Part shown: positions 23,545 to 31,200 of the stretch, in pieces | Numbering within the stretch: the stretch's first letter is position 1 | How the letters are laid out: every line of letters begins with the position of its first letter | NCBI GenBank assembly: GCA_934294885.1 | Contig: CAKRAK010000026.1 | Coordinates: forward strand, 1-33,365 | Length of the DNA stretch: 33,365 nt | Direction: 5' to 3' | From: an uncultured Lachnospiraceae bacterium | GTDB taxonomy: Bacteria > Bacillota > Clostridia > Lachnospirales > Lachnospiraceae | Made by a program: the position numbers and the translations under genes | The notes under the pieces: model-generated | What the model was told of the DNA's origin: nothing | Seen by the model: the letters and a program-made list of their open reading frames with translations, nothing else | Databases searched by the model: none

Positions 23545-25077
23545 GTGGCATATAAAACATTTGCAGCCATTGATGTAGGCTCAAGAGACGTAACTATGAA
23601 AATTTTTGAGATTACCGCAAAAAAAGGATATCGTGTTTTGGATCATGTCAGTACCATTTTGGAATTGGGGTCTGATACCTATAAAGATGGGTATATTTCT
23701 CAGGAATCCATTGACCGTCTTACAGATATCTTGAAAGGTTTTACGAAAAAAATGAAGGAGTACGATACAACCGAGTATTGTGCTTATGCTACCAGTGCAA
23801 TCAGAGAGGCGAAGAATAATATTATGGTATTAGACCAGATTAAGCTTCGGACGAATATACACGTTAAAATTCTTAGTAATTCGGAACATCGTTTTTTGAT
23901 GTATAAGGGGCTGGCAGTCGGCGCGGATAATTTTGACAGCATTGTAGAAAAAAATACCGCCATTGTTGATATGGGTGCCGGTAATATTCAGATTTCTTTA
24001 ATGAATAATGGAAAATTAACGGCAACGCAGAGTATTCCCATCGGTGCATTACGAGTTAGGGAACGGCTGAATTCTTTCCGAATTGACCGTAAGAGTCTGG
24101 AGCGGGCTATGGAAGAATTGATTGGCAATGAAATCGAAACCTTCCGGCATTATTATCTGGGAGGCAGGGAGATTAAGAATGTAATTGCAATCGGGGATGA
24201 AATCGACCGGTTGATCTCTTTAGCGCCGGAGCTTGGAATTTCGGATCATTTAAATGAACAGCAGCTTCGGGCGATTTTTGATAAATTAAGATCTAAGAAT
24301 CCTATGGACCTGGTGATGGAGTATAATATTCCATATGAAAGAGCAACTCTCTTGCTACCGGCATGTATGATTTACGGAATCTTTTTAAATCAGGCAAAGG
24401 CGGATCTTATTTGGACACCTCATGTTGATCTTTGTGACGGTATGATTGTAGAACAGTTGGAAAAGAGCAAAAAGCTTTCCTTTGAACGAAATTTTGAGGA
24501 CGATATCCGTTCCATGGTACATCAGATTGCAAAGCGTTATCATTGTGATAATATTCATAATTACAATGTGGTTGCCATAGCCTGTCGCATTTTTGACCGT
24601 ACAAAAAAATTACATGGATTGGGAAAACAGGAACGGTTGCAGCTGGAGATTGCCGCAATGCTTCATGATTGTGGAAAATTCATTAATATGATGAATGCCG
24701 GTGCCAATTCCTATGCAATTATTATGTCAACCGAAATTATGGGGATTTCCCATGAGGAGCGGGAGGAAATAGCGAATATTGTCAAATATAATTCTGTAGA
24801 GCTTCCGGATTATCGGGAGATACGTACGGAATTGGATGATACCAATTATATTAAGATAGCAAAATTAACCGCTATTTTGAAGATTGCCAATGCAATGGAT
24901 CGTTCCCATAAGCAAAAGGCAAATTCCTACAGTATTACGTTAAAGGAGAAGCAATTACTGATTACGGTAGATACATTGTATGATTTAACATTAGAACGGG
25001 GATTGTTTGATGACAAGGCGGACTTTTATACGAAGGTATATGGTGTAAGACCGGTTATCAAGCGAAAGGGGGCATAA
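23545..25077 (+). CDS. ppx: exopolyphosphatase-type Ppx/GppA protein with HD domain
   Basis: A 510-residue enzyme starting at GTG 23545, seven bases after AGGGGGA; an ATG at 23512 inside pheA lacks a ribosome site. Residues 1-300 are the Ppx/GppA ASKHA-fold phosphatase (AAIDVGSRD at 7-15, VDMGAGNIQIS at 141-151, ATSAIREA around 82). Residues 310-510 are an HD domain with MLHDCGKF (H374, D375). This arrangement matches exopolyphosphatases and some guanosine-pentaphosphate phosphatases, releasing phosphate from polyphosphate ends. It ends two bases before ppk, so synthesis and breakdown of polyphosphate are coupled. Confidence 0.9.
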   Translation: MAYKTFAAIDVGSRDVTMKIFEITAKKGYRVLDHVSTILELGSDTYKDGYISQESIDRLTDILKGFTKKMKEYDTTEYCAYATSAIREAKNNIMVLDQIKLRTNIHVKILSNSEHRFLMYKGLAVGADNFDSIVEKNTAIVDMGAGNIQISLMNNGKLTATQSIPIGALRVRERLNSFRIDRKSLERAMEELIGNEIETFRHYYLGGREIKNVIAIGDEIDRLISLAPELGISDHLNEQQLRAIFDKLRSKNPMDLVMEYNIPYERATLLLPACMIYGIFLNQAKADLIWTPHVDLCDGMIVEQLEKSKKLSFERNFEDDIRSMVHQIAKRYHCDNIHNYNVVAIACRIFDRTKKLHGLGKQERLQLEIAAMLHDCGKFINMMNAGANSYAIIMSTEIMGISHEEREEIANIVKYNSVELPDYREIRTELDDTNYIKIAKLTAILKIANAMDRSHKQKANSYSITLKEKQLLITVDTLYDLTLERGLFDDKADFYTKVYGVRPVIKRKGA

Positions 25078-25079
25078 AT

Positions 25080-27215
25080 ATGGCTGAGAAAAGTAAATAT
25101 TTAAAACCGGAATATCTGGAAAACAGAGAGCTTTCCTGGCTGGAATTTAACAAGCGGATTCTCAATGAGGCAGTGGATAAGAATAATCTGCTTTTTGAAA
25201 GAATGAAATTTTTGAGTATTACCGCATCGAATCTGGATGAATTTTTTATGGTTCGTATTGCATCCTTGATGGACATGGTTCATGCCGGCTATAAGAAGAC
25301 GGATATTGCAGGTATGACTGCCAAGGAACAGTTAGAAGCAATCCTGCCGGAAGCAAAGGAATTTATGGCAAATCAGTATAAAATCTGGAATCGTTCATTG
25401 TTGCCGATGCTGGAGAAAAACGGACTCCACTTTATAAAGCATCATGAGGATCTGAATGAGGAACAGGAAAGATTTGTAGATGAATATTTTATGAGAAATG
25501 TTTATCCGGTTCTGACACCAATGGCTGTAGATTCGTCCCGTCCGTTTCCGTTGATTCAGAACAAATCACTGAATATCGGAGCTTTGATTAAGGATAAGAA
25601 AAACGAAGGTGTGATTGATATTGCAACGGTACAGGTACCGAATGTGTTACCTCGTATTGTTCAGATTCCATCAGATAAAAACGGGACTACCATTATTTTG
25701 TTAGAGGAACTGATTGAGCGGAATCTTGACAAACTGTTCTTAAATTATACCATTTTATCTGCACATCCATATCGTGTCATGAGAAATGCCGACCTGACCA
25801 TTGATGAGGATGAGGCTGCGGATTTGTTAAAGGAAATCGAAAAACAGTTGAAAAAACGTCAATGGGGCGAGGTTATCCGTCTTGAAGTAGCGGATACTAT
25901 GGACAAACGTCTAGAAAAGAAGCTGGCAGAAAAGTTAAACGTAGACAATAATTATGTGTATAAGATTAAAGGTCCTCTTGACTTGACCTTTTTAATGAAA
26001 GCATATGGTCTGGATGGTTTTCAGCAGTATAAAATACCGAAATTCACTCCCCAGCCGGTTCCGGGACTGGACAAGGAGAGAGGTATTTTTGAGCAGATCA
26101 GGGAGCACGACATTTTGTTACATCATCCGTATTATGAGTTTACACCGGTTGTTGACTTTATATCTCAGGCGGCAAAGGATCCGGATGTGTTGGCAATCAA
26201 GCAGACCCTGTATCGTGTCAGCGGTAATTCACCTATCGTTGCATCTTTGGCAAAGGCTGCCGAGAACGGAAAACAGGTTACGGTATTGGTGGAATTAAAA
26301 GCGAGATTTGATGAGGAAAACAATATCGGCTGGGCGAAGATGTTAGAGAAGGCAGGCTGCCATGTTATTTACGGTCTTGTTGGATTGAAGACGCACTCAA
26401 AGATTGCGCTGGTTGTTCGTCGGGAAGAGGACGGAATCCGCAGATATGTTCATCTTGGAACCGGTAACTATAATGATGTAACGGCGAAATTATATACCGA
26501 TATGGGTCTGTTGACCTGTGATGATGCCATCGGTGAGGATGCAACAGCAGTCTTTAACATGCTTTCCGGTTATTCAGAACCACCGGTATGGAATAAGCTG
26601 ATTGTAGCACCAATCTGGATGAAGGATCGTTTTCTTACATTGATTGCCAGAGAGGCGGAAAATGCAAAGAAGGGTAAGCCTGCAAGAATTGTTGCAAAGA
26701 TGAATTCTTTGTGTGATCCTACTATCATCGAAGCTTTATATAAGGCGAGCGGAGCAGGTGTTAAGATTGAGTTGATCATTCGGGGTATTTGCTGTTTGAA
26801 AACAGGAATTCCCGGTATCTCAGAGAATATTACGGTTCGTTCCATTGTAGGAGATTTCCTTGAGCATGCAAGAATTTTCTATTTTTATAATGACGGAAGA
26901 GAAGATGTATTCATGGGAAGTGCCGACTGGATGCCTCGTAATCTGGACAAACGTGTGGAGATTACATTCCCTGTTGAGGATGCCGCTTTGAAAAAAGCAG
27001 TGATCGGTATTTTGAGATTACAGCTTGCAGATACGTTAAAGGCTCATATTTTGATGCCGAATGGAAGACATTATGAAAAACAGGATTTGCGTGGATTGGA
27101 AAAAATCTGTGCACAGGATGAATTCAGACGTCTTGCCATGGAAAGAAATTATGCCGAAGAAGACAAAGAGTCTATGAACCATATATTTGAACCGGCAACA
27201 GGTGGGAAAAATTAA
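25080..27215 (+). CDS. ppk1: polyphosphate kinase 1
   Basis: PPK1 reversibly builds polyphosphate from ATP. The 711-residue protein has the N-terminal head ELSWLEFNKRILNEA, the phosphorylated histidine H458 in VHLGTGNYND, and the second conserved histidine H596 in LEHARIFYF; SKIALVVRR and the phospholipase-D-like core are intact. Length is typical. A ribosome site GGGGG lies inside the end of ppx, and the ATG is two bases after the ppx stop. It is the last gene of the long operon; no strong terminator hairpin is seen before the infC promoter 22 bases downstream. Confidence 0.97.
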   Translation: MAEKSKYLKPEYLENRELSWLEFNKRILNEAVDKNNLLFERMKFLSITASNLDEFFMVRIASLMDMVHAGYKKTDIAGMTAKEQLEAILPEAKEFMANQYKIWNRSLLPMLEKNGLHFIKHHEDLNEEQERFVDEYFMRNVYPVLTPMAVDSSRPFPLIQNKSLNIGALIKDKKNEGVIDIATVQVPNVLPRIVQIPSDKNGTTIILLEELIERNLDKLFLNYTILSAHPYRVMRNADLTIDEDEAADLLKEIEKQLKKRQWGEVIRLEVADTMDKRLEKKLAEKLNVDNNYVYKIKGPLDLTFLMKAYGLDGFQQYKIPKFTPQPVPGLDKERGIFEQIREHDILLHHPYYEFTPVVDFISQAAKDPDVLAIKQTLYRVSGNSPIVASLAKAAENGKQVTVLVELKARFDEENNIGWAKMLEKAGCHVIYGLVGLKTHSKIALVVRREEDGIRRYVHLGTGNYNDVTAKLYTDMGLLTCDDAIGEDATAVFNMLSGYSEPPVWNKLIVAPIWMKDRFLTLIAREAENAKKGKPARIVAKMNSLCDPTIIEALYKASGAGVKIELIIRGICCLKTGIPGISENITVRSIVGDFLEHARIFYFYNDGREDVFMGSADWMPRNLDKRVEITFPVEDAALKKAVIGILRLQLADTLKAHILMPNGRHYEKQDLRGLEKICAQDEFRRLAMERNYAEEDKESMNHIFEPATGGKN

Positions 27216-27237
27216 TAAAAAGAAACATAAATTGTGC

Positions 27238-27266
27238 TTGACTTACATATAGATGTATGGTAATAT
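27238..27266 (+). promoter_or_regulatory. promoter of infC-rpmI-rplT
   Basis: TTGACT (27238-27243) and TAATAT (27261-27266) are spaced by 17 bases. Confidence 0.8.
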
Positions 27267-27273
27267 GGTTGAG

Positions 27274-27415
27274 GTTGTGAGAACAACAGACAACAAAGCA
27301 GAGTATCCACTCTCACCTTAGCGCAGGGGCGACTCGGGTTAATATTAGAGATTTATGCATATTATATGTGAAAGCCTAATAGAAGTGGATAGAATGCTAT
27401 TCACTTCTTTTTTAT
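27274..27415 (+). promoter_or_regulatory. infC operon leader with terminator and antiterminator
   Basis: A terminator hairpin at 27381-27408 (AGAAGTG paired with CACTTCT, inner ATAG/CTAT) is followed by six T. Upstream, TATCCACT (27304-27311) is the exact complement of AGTGGATA (27384-27391), part of the terminator's left arm, so the two pairings exclude each other. This is the layout of ribosomal-protein attenuators; in Bacillus the same operon is controlled by L20 binding its leader. Sequence identity with that RNA family was not testable here. Confidence 0.75.
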
Positions 27416-27439
27416 TCATATTTTAGGAGGTACAAAACC

Positions 27440-27943
27440 ATTAACGAGTTAATGATTAATGAGCAGATTCGCGACAAGGAAGTTCGTTTGATTGGAACAG
27501 CGGGAGAGCAGCTTGGTATCATGTCATCAAAGGATGCTATGAAGCTGGCGAGGGAAGCAGAATTAGATTTAGTTAAGATTGCACCTAACGCTCAACCACC
27601 GGTATGTAAGATTATAGATTATGGTAAATACCGTTATGAACTTGCAAGAAAAGAAAAGGAAGCTAAGAAAAAACAAAAAACCATTGATGTAAAAGAGGTT
27701 CGCCTGTCACCAAACATTGATACCAATGACTTGAATACAAAGGTAAATCAGGCAAGAAAGTTCCTTTCAAAGGGTGATAAAGTTAAAGTTACACTTCGTT
27801 TCCGTGGTAGAGAGCTTGCACATGTGAATCAGTCAAAGGTAATTCTTGATGATTTTGCAAAAGAGCTTGAAGATATTGCAAGTATCGATAAGCCTGCAAA
27901 ATTCGAAGGTCGTAGCATGATTATGATCTTAACAAAGAAATAG
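27440..27943 (+). CDS. infC: translation initiation factor IF-3, ATT start codon
   Basis: IF-3 keeps ribosomal subunits apart and proofreads start codons. The protein has the usual N-terminal domain (INEQIRDKEVRLIG), a Lys-rich linker and the C-terminal domain (VRLSPNIDTNDLNTK, in which family identity is clear). The start is placed at ATT 27440, nine bases after AGGAGG (27425-27430), giving 167 residues; the first ATG (27452) is 21 bases away, too far. ATT starts are known in E. coli and Bacillus infC and allow IF-3 to repress its own translation. rpmI follows after 70 bases. Confidence 0.93.
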   Translation: MNELMINEQIRDKEVRLIGTAGEQLGIMSSKDAMKLAREAELDLVKIAPNAQPPVCKIIDYGKYRYELARKEKEAKKKQKTIDVKEVRLSPNIDTNDLNTKVNQARKFLSKGDKVKVTLRFRGRELAHVNQSKVILDDFAKELEDIASIDKPAKFEGRSMIMILTKK

Positions 27944-28013
27944 TTTATATGGTAGGGTGCCCCGTTGCACACTGATTATATATAAGTGAAAGACATTTAA
28001 GGAGGAAATAATA

Positions 28014-28211
28014 ATGCAGAAATTAAAAACAAACAGAGCAGCAGCTAAACGTTTTAAAAAGACAGGAAGCGGAAGCTTAAAAAGAAATAAGGCTTATAAG
28101 CGCCATATCTTGACAAAGAAGACTACTAAGAAGAAGAGAAATCTTAGAAAAGCAGCTATGATGGATAAGACAAACGAAAAGGTAATGAAGAAAATCTTAC
28201 CTTATCTTTAA
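28014..28211 (+). CDS. rpmI: 50S ribosomal protein L35
   Basis: A 65-residue, strongly basic ribosomal protein of normal length, with the family pattern KTNRAAAKRFKKTGSGSLKR and a KK-rich core. AAGGAGGA lies six bases before the ATG. It is the middle gene of the infC-rpmI-rplT operon; the 70-base gap before it contains a small GTGC/GCAC hairpin. Confidence 0.97.
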   Translation: MQKLKTNRAAAKRFKKTGSGSLKRNKAYKRHILTKKTTKKKRNLRKAAMMDKTNEKVMKKILPYL

Positions 28212-28238
28212 GATTGATTAATTAGGAGGAATTTTGAG

Positions 28239-28595
28239 ATGGCAAGAGTAAAAGGCGGATTAAACGCAAAGAAGAGACATAACAGAACATTAAAACTTGC
28301 AAAGGGTTATAAGGGAGCAAGATCAAAACAGTATAGAGTTGCTAAGCAGTCAGTTATGAGAGCACTTACTTCTTCATATGCTGGACGTAAGCAGAAAAAG
28401 AGACAGTTCAGACGTCTTTGGATCGCTCGTATCAATGCTGCAGCAAGAATGAATGGTTTATCATACAGCAAATTCATGTATGGTTTAAAATTAGCAGGTG
28501 TTGACATGAACAGAAAGATGCTTGCTGAGCTTGCAGTTTCTGATGCAGAAGGTTTTGCAAAATTAGTAGAAGTTGCTAAGGCAAAGCTTGCATAA
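28239..28595 (+). CDS. rplT: 50S ribosomal protein L20
   Basis: A 118-residue basic protein needed for early 50S assembly and, in Bacillus and E. coli, the repressor of its own operon. Conserved stretches ARVKGGLNAKKRH and RRLWIARINAAAR are present and length is normal. AGGAGGA precedes the ATG. After its stop, a stem GGGTATAGCTG/CAGCTATATCC (28659-28686) within a longer AGATT/AATCT pairing may end the transcript, but there is no clear T-run. Confidence 0.97.
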   Translation: MARVKGGLNAKKRHNRTLKLAKGYKGARSKQYRVAKQSVMRALTSSYAGRKQKKRQFRRLWIARINAAARMNGLSYSKFMYGLKLAGVDMNRKMLAELAVSDAEGFAKLVEVAKAKLA

Positions 28596-28713
28596 TATAG
28601 GAATGTAACTGGGTATGCTTCATGCATATCGGATGTTCGTATATAAGATTGGGGAGAAGGGTATAGCTGTTTAGGCAGCTATATCCGAATCTCTAATAAA
28701 TTTAAAAATGGTC

Positions 28714-28742
28714 TTGCATTTTTTGTTAGAATGTAGTAGACT
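28714..28742 (+). promoter_or_regulatory. promoter of tRNA-Leu
   Basis: TTGCAT (28714-28719) and TAGACT (28737-28742) with a 17-base spacer, 33 bases before the mature tRNA. Confidence 0.55.
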
Positions 28743-28775
28743 ATATGAGGTTGTGAAACAACAGTAAGTGAATAT

Positions 28776-28859
28776 GCGGAAGTGCTGGAACTGGCAGACA
28801 GGCTAGACTAAGGATCTAGTGGTGGCAACATCGTGTGGGTTCAAGTCCCATCTTCCGCA
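28776..28859 (+). tRNA. tRNA-Leu (anticodon AAG)
   Basis: Acceptor stem GCGGAAG (28776-28782) pairs with CTTCCGC (28852-28858), discriminator A28859. The anticodon stem CTAGA/TCTAG encloses loop CTAAGGA, giving anticodon AAG, which reads CUU. A long variable arm fits a class II tRNA-Leu, and the T loop is TTCAAGT. No CCA is encoded. An A at position 34 would normally be converted to inosine by TadA, allowing it to read CUU, CUC and CUA. Confidence 0.92.
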
Positions 28860-28867
28860 GGAAAAAG

Positions 28868-28900
28868 AAAAGAGTTAAGCGATGCTTAGCTCTTTTTTTT
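28868..28900 (+). terminator. terminator of tRNA-Leu (first repeat unit)
   Basis: AAGAG and TAAGC pair with GCTTA and CTCTT around loop GAT, followed by eight T. Its core AAGCGATGCTTAG recurs in the following repeats. Confidence 0.9.
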
Positions 28901-29390
28901 ATGCCGAGGAGTCCCTTGAACCCATGGTTCAAGGTCTCTTCGCCAAGGTTGGCTCGTCGGTCGGTTCGGAGGGAAAAAGGTTCACCGAACCTTTTTCAGA
29001 AACCTCCTCACCCCATCATCCGCGTGATAAGAGTGAGGATAAGCGATGCTCAGTTTTTCCTTTTTACGTTGAGGAATTCTTTGAACCCAGGGTTCAAGGT
29101 CTCCTCGCCAAGGCTGGCTCGTCGGTCGGTTCGGAGGGAAAAAGGTTCACTGAACCTTTTTCAGAAACCTCCCCACCCCATCATCCGCGTGATAAGAGAG
29201 AGGATAAGAGATGCTTAGTTTTTCCTTTTTACGTTGAAGAATTCTTTGAATTTAAGATTCAAGGTCTCCTCGCCAAGGCTGGCTCGTCGGTCGGTTCGGA
29301 GGGAAAAAGGTTCGCTGAACCTTTTTTAGAAACCTCCTCACCCCATCATCCGTAGAATAAGCGGTGGGGATAGGCGATGCTTAGGGTATA
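28868..29390 (+). repeat. array of three 165-bp tandem repeats with conserved hairpins
   Basis: Three copies plus a partial fourth follow tRNA-Leu; the landmark TTCAAGGTCTC starts at 28928, 29093 and 29258, exactly 165 bases apart. Each copy holds: AAGCGATGCTTAG-like start (28877, 29041, 29206, 29372); hairpin A, CCTTGAACC/GGTTCAAGG in copy 1 (28914-28934), CTTTGAACC/GGTTCAAGG in copy 2 (29079-29099), CTTTGAATT/GATTCAAGG in copy 3 (29244-29264); a GCCAAGG(C/T)TGGC element; a GC-rich segment with GTCGGTCGGTTCGG; and hairpin B, AAAAAGGTTC/GAACCTTTTT (28974, 29139, 29304), which ends in a T-run. Open frames through the array arise because 165 is a multiple of three; no ribosome site supports them. 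Confidence 0.85.
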
Positions 29391-29426
29391 TCAACACAGC
29401 AGAATCGGAGCAGAAGAAAGGACAAT

Positions 29427-29642
29427 ATGGAACAATCAAATAAATTTATAAAAAACAATCCTGATGATAAAATATGGTGGGTAAATAACCCTGAAACAGT
29501 TGGTGAATGGTTATTTAGTTTTGATAAAAAACATATTTTCAATATATTCAGGGATTATCCACATGAACTGACTGATGAACAGAAAAAAATATTTGATGAA
29601 GAAAACCCATACTGGGTGAATTTCTTCAAAGAGAGAGATTAA
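29427..29642 (+). CDS. small conserved protein, unknown function (DUF7675-like)
   Basis: A 71-residue acidic, Trp/Phe-rich soluble protein (IWWVNNPETVGEW, FRDYPHELTDEQKKIF, NPYWVNFFKER) without signal or membrane segment. AAAGGA lies six bases before the ATG. From memory it resembles DUF7675, a family found in Clostridia, some members of which sit near mobile or competition genes; no function is known to me. It stands alone just after the repeat array. The following 285 bases up to the holin gene contain a GACAAA/TTTGTC hairpin near 29683 and no convincing gene. Confidence 0.7.
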   Translation: MEQSNKFIKNNPDDKIWWVNNPETVGEWLFSFDKKHIFNIFRDYPHELTDEQKKIFDEENPYWVNFFKERD

Positions 29643-29927
29643 AAAACAAAGGTATATAATTCTGTACCTATGCCTTTTTATTAGGACAAATACTCTTATA
29701 GTTTGTCTGGATAGTAAAAATGGCAGTATTGATAAAAGTGGTTAGTTTAAAGGCTCATATAAATTACAATAGTGGAAGCAACAAAATACATTCCTCCCCG
29801 ATTAACAAAAATATCCCTCTCTGCATAATAATGTAATAGAAGGTACATATTGGTTCAGCATTTGGAAAGATAGTATATTGCTGAAAATTATAGAATGGAA
29901 GATAGGGAAAAGAAAAAGGAGTATTGT

Positions 29928-30209
29928 ATGGAGTTTACAAATTATGCGACGGTTCTGCCGATTGTGATTATCTGTTATCTGGTAGGAATTTTTTGTAAAA
30001 ACAATCACAGGATTCCGGACAAGAAGATACCGGAAATTGTTGGAATTATGGGTGGTATTATTGCAATTCCCGCAATGTATATCATGCCGGATTTCCCGGC
30101 AACGGATATAATTACTGCCATCAGTGTTGGTATTATGTCGGGATTAGCCAGTACCGGTATCAATCAATTGTATAAACAAAAAAAGAAGGATGATGGAAAT
30201 GGTTATTAA
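29928..30209 (+). CDS. phage holin-like membrane protein
   Basis: A 93-residue membrane protein starting at ATG 29928, seven bases after AAGGAG; an in-frame ATG at 29895 has no ribosome site. It has an N-terminal span (about 7-25), a second hydrophobic segment (about 38-58) and a third (about 65-85) ending in a basic tail YKQKKKDD. The pattern PDFPATDIITAISVGIMSGL matches phage holins of the Hol44 type (Phage_holin_5_2, from memory). It overlaps the amidase gene by 11 bases, the usual holin-endolysin arrangement. No other phage genes are nearby. Confidence 0.8.
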   Translation: MEFTNYATVLPIVIICYLVGIFCKNNHRIPDKKIPEIVGIMGGIIAIPAMYIMPDFPATDIITAISVGIMSGLASTGINQLYKQKKKDDGNGY

Positions 30210-30984
30210 TGTTCATGCTGGTCATAATGCAGATGGGCGAACAGCCTGTGGTGCCATAGGATTAATTAAGGAATCTACGGAAGCAAGAAGGGTTAAGGAC
30301 GAAGTGATCCGCCAGCTAAAGGCGTTAGGGCATATTGTATATGATTGTACGGTGGATAATGCAAGAAATGTATCAGCAAATCTCAGAGAAATTGTGGCAA
30401 AATGTAATGCACATACAGTTGATCTGGATGTCTCCATTCATTTTAATGCAGGTGCATATGATAAGAGAGGAAATGGAAAATCCTGTGGAACGGAAGTATT
30501 GATTTATAATAGCAATAGCAAGGCAAAAAAATATGCGGAAGCCACATGCAGGGAAATATCAAAGCTTGGATTTACAAATCGTGGTGTGAAGCTCAGAAAG
30601 AATTTGTATGTATTACATCATACAAATGCACCTGCCATGCTGGTTGAATGTTGCTTTGTAGATGATGCGGATGATGTAAGATTATATCACACAGAAAAAA
30701 TGGCATCTGCAATCGTAAAGGGTATTACAGGAACGTCACATCCCGGAAATGTATCGAATAATAATAGGGATACAGAAATTCAGCCATTGCCGGAACAAGG
30801 CTCTTATAGGGTTAAAGTGACAGCGTCTGTTCTAAATGTGCGAAAGGGTGCAGGCACGGACTATCCAATTGTAACTACGGTAAAAAAGGATGAGGTGTAT
30901 ACCATTGTAGGTGAGTCAGCGGGATGGGGAAAACTGAAATCCGGTGTAGGATATATTTATTTGAACTATACAAAAAGAATATAA
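30199..30984 (+). CDS. N-acetylmuramoyl-L-alanine amidase with SH3b domain (endolysin-like)
   Basis: A 261-residue cell-wall hydrolase that cuts the MurNAc-L-Ala bond. The Amidase_3 zinc site is visible as the His of INVHAGHN near the N-terminus, the Glu of ESTEARR, the His of SIHFNAG, and the catalytic Glu of LVECCF. A linker of about 35 polar residues leads to a C-terminal bacterial SH3 domain (VLNVRKGAGTDYP...VGYIYLNY) that binds the wall. ATG 30199 is preferred since GAAGG is nine bases upstream; ATG 30190 abuts it. No signal peptide, so release would need the holin, like a phage endolysin. Terminator follows at 31004. Confidence 0.9.
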   Translation: MVINVHAGHNADGRTACGAIGLIKESTEARRVKDEVIRQLKALGHIVYDCTVDNARNVSANLREIVAKCNAHTVDLDVSIHFNAGAYDKRGNGKSCGTEVLIYNSNSKAKKYAEATCREISKLGFTNRGVKLRKNLYVLHHTNAPAMLVECCFVDDADDVRLYHTEKMASAIVKGITGTSHPGNVSNNNRDTEIQPLPEQGSYRVKVTASVLNVRKGAGTDYPIVTTVKKDEVYTIVGESAGWGKLKSGVGYIYLNYTKRI

Positions 30985-31003
30985 CAAAAATCAGGTTGAA
31001 ATG

Positions 31004-31035
31004 GGAGTGCTTCCGGGAGGCGCTCCTTTCTCTTT
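31004..31035 (+). terminator. terminator of the holin-amidase pair
   Basis: GGAGTGCTTC (31004-31013) pairs with GAGGCGCTCC (31017-31026), with two G-T pairs, followed by TTTCTCTTT. Confidence 0.85.
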
Positions 31036-31046
31036 AAAATTGTTTC

Positions 31047-31075
31047 TTTATAGAATGATTATGTTATAGTATAAT
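31047..31075 (+). promoter_or_regulatory. probable promoter of the type I restriction-modification locus
   Basis: TTTATA (31047-31052) and TATAAT (31070-31075), 17 bases apart, 125 bases before hsdM. The leader shows no clear hairpin or second gene. Confidence 0.55.
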
Positions 31076-31200
31076 AACCGTAGTTTTTGTTATGATAACT
31101 TACATTTTGTGCCGTAGGCAGTTGCGAAAACTATTGTTATGGATTGCTTTGGCAGCTTGTTGCATATGACGATAATTAAAAAACTAATGGAGGATATAAA

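Noticed and set aside
28835..29355. Two overlapping open frames of 127 and 157 codons through the repeat array
   Set aside because: Both stay open only because the 165-bp unit is a multiple of three. They start inside the tRNA or its terminator, lack a ribosome site, and copy differences follow RNA pairing rather than codons.
29720..29836. 38-codon frame between the small conserved protein and the holin
   Set aside because: No ribosome binding site and no protein-like composition.
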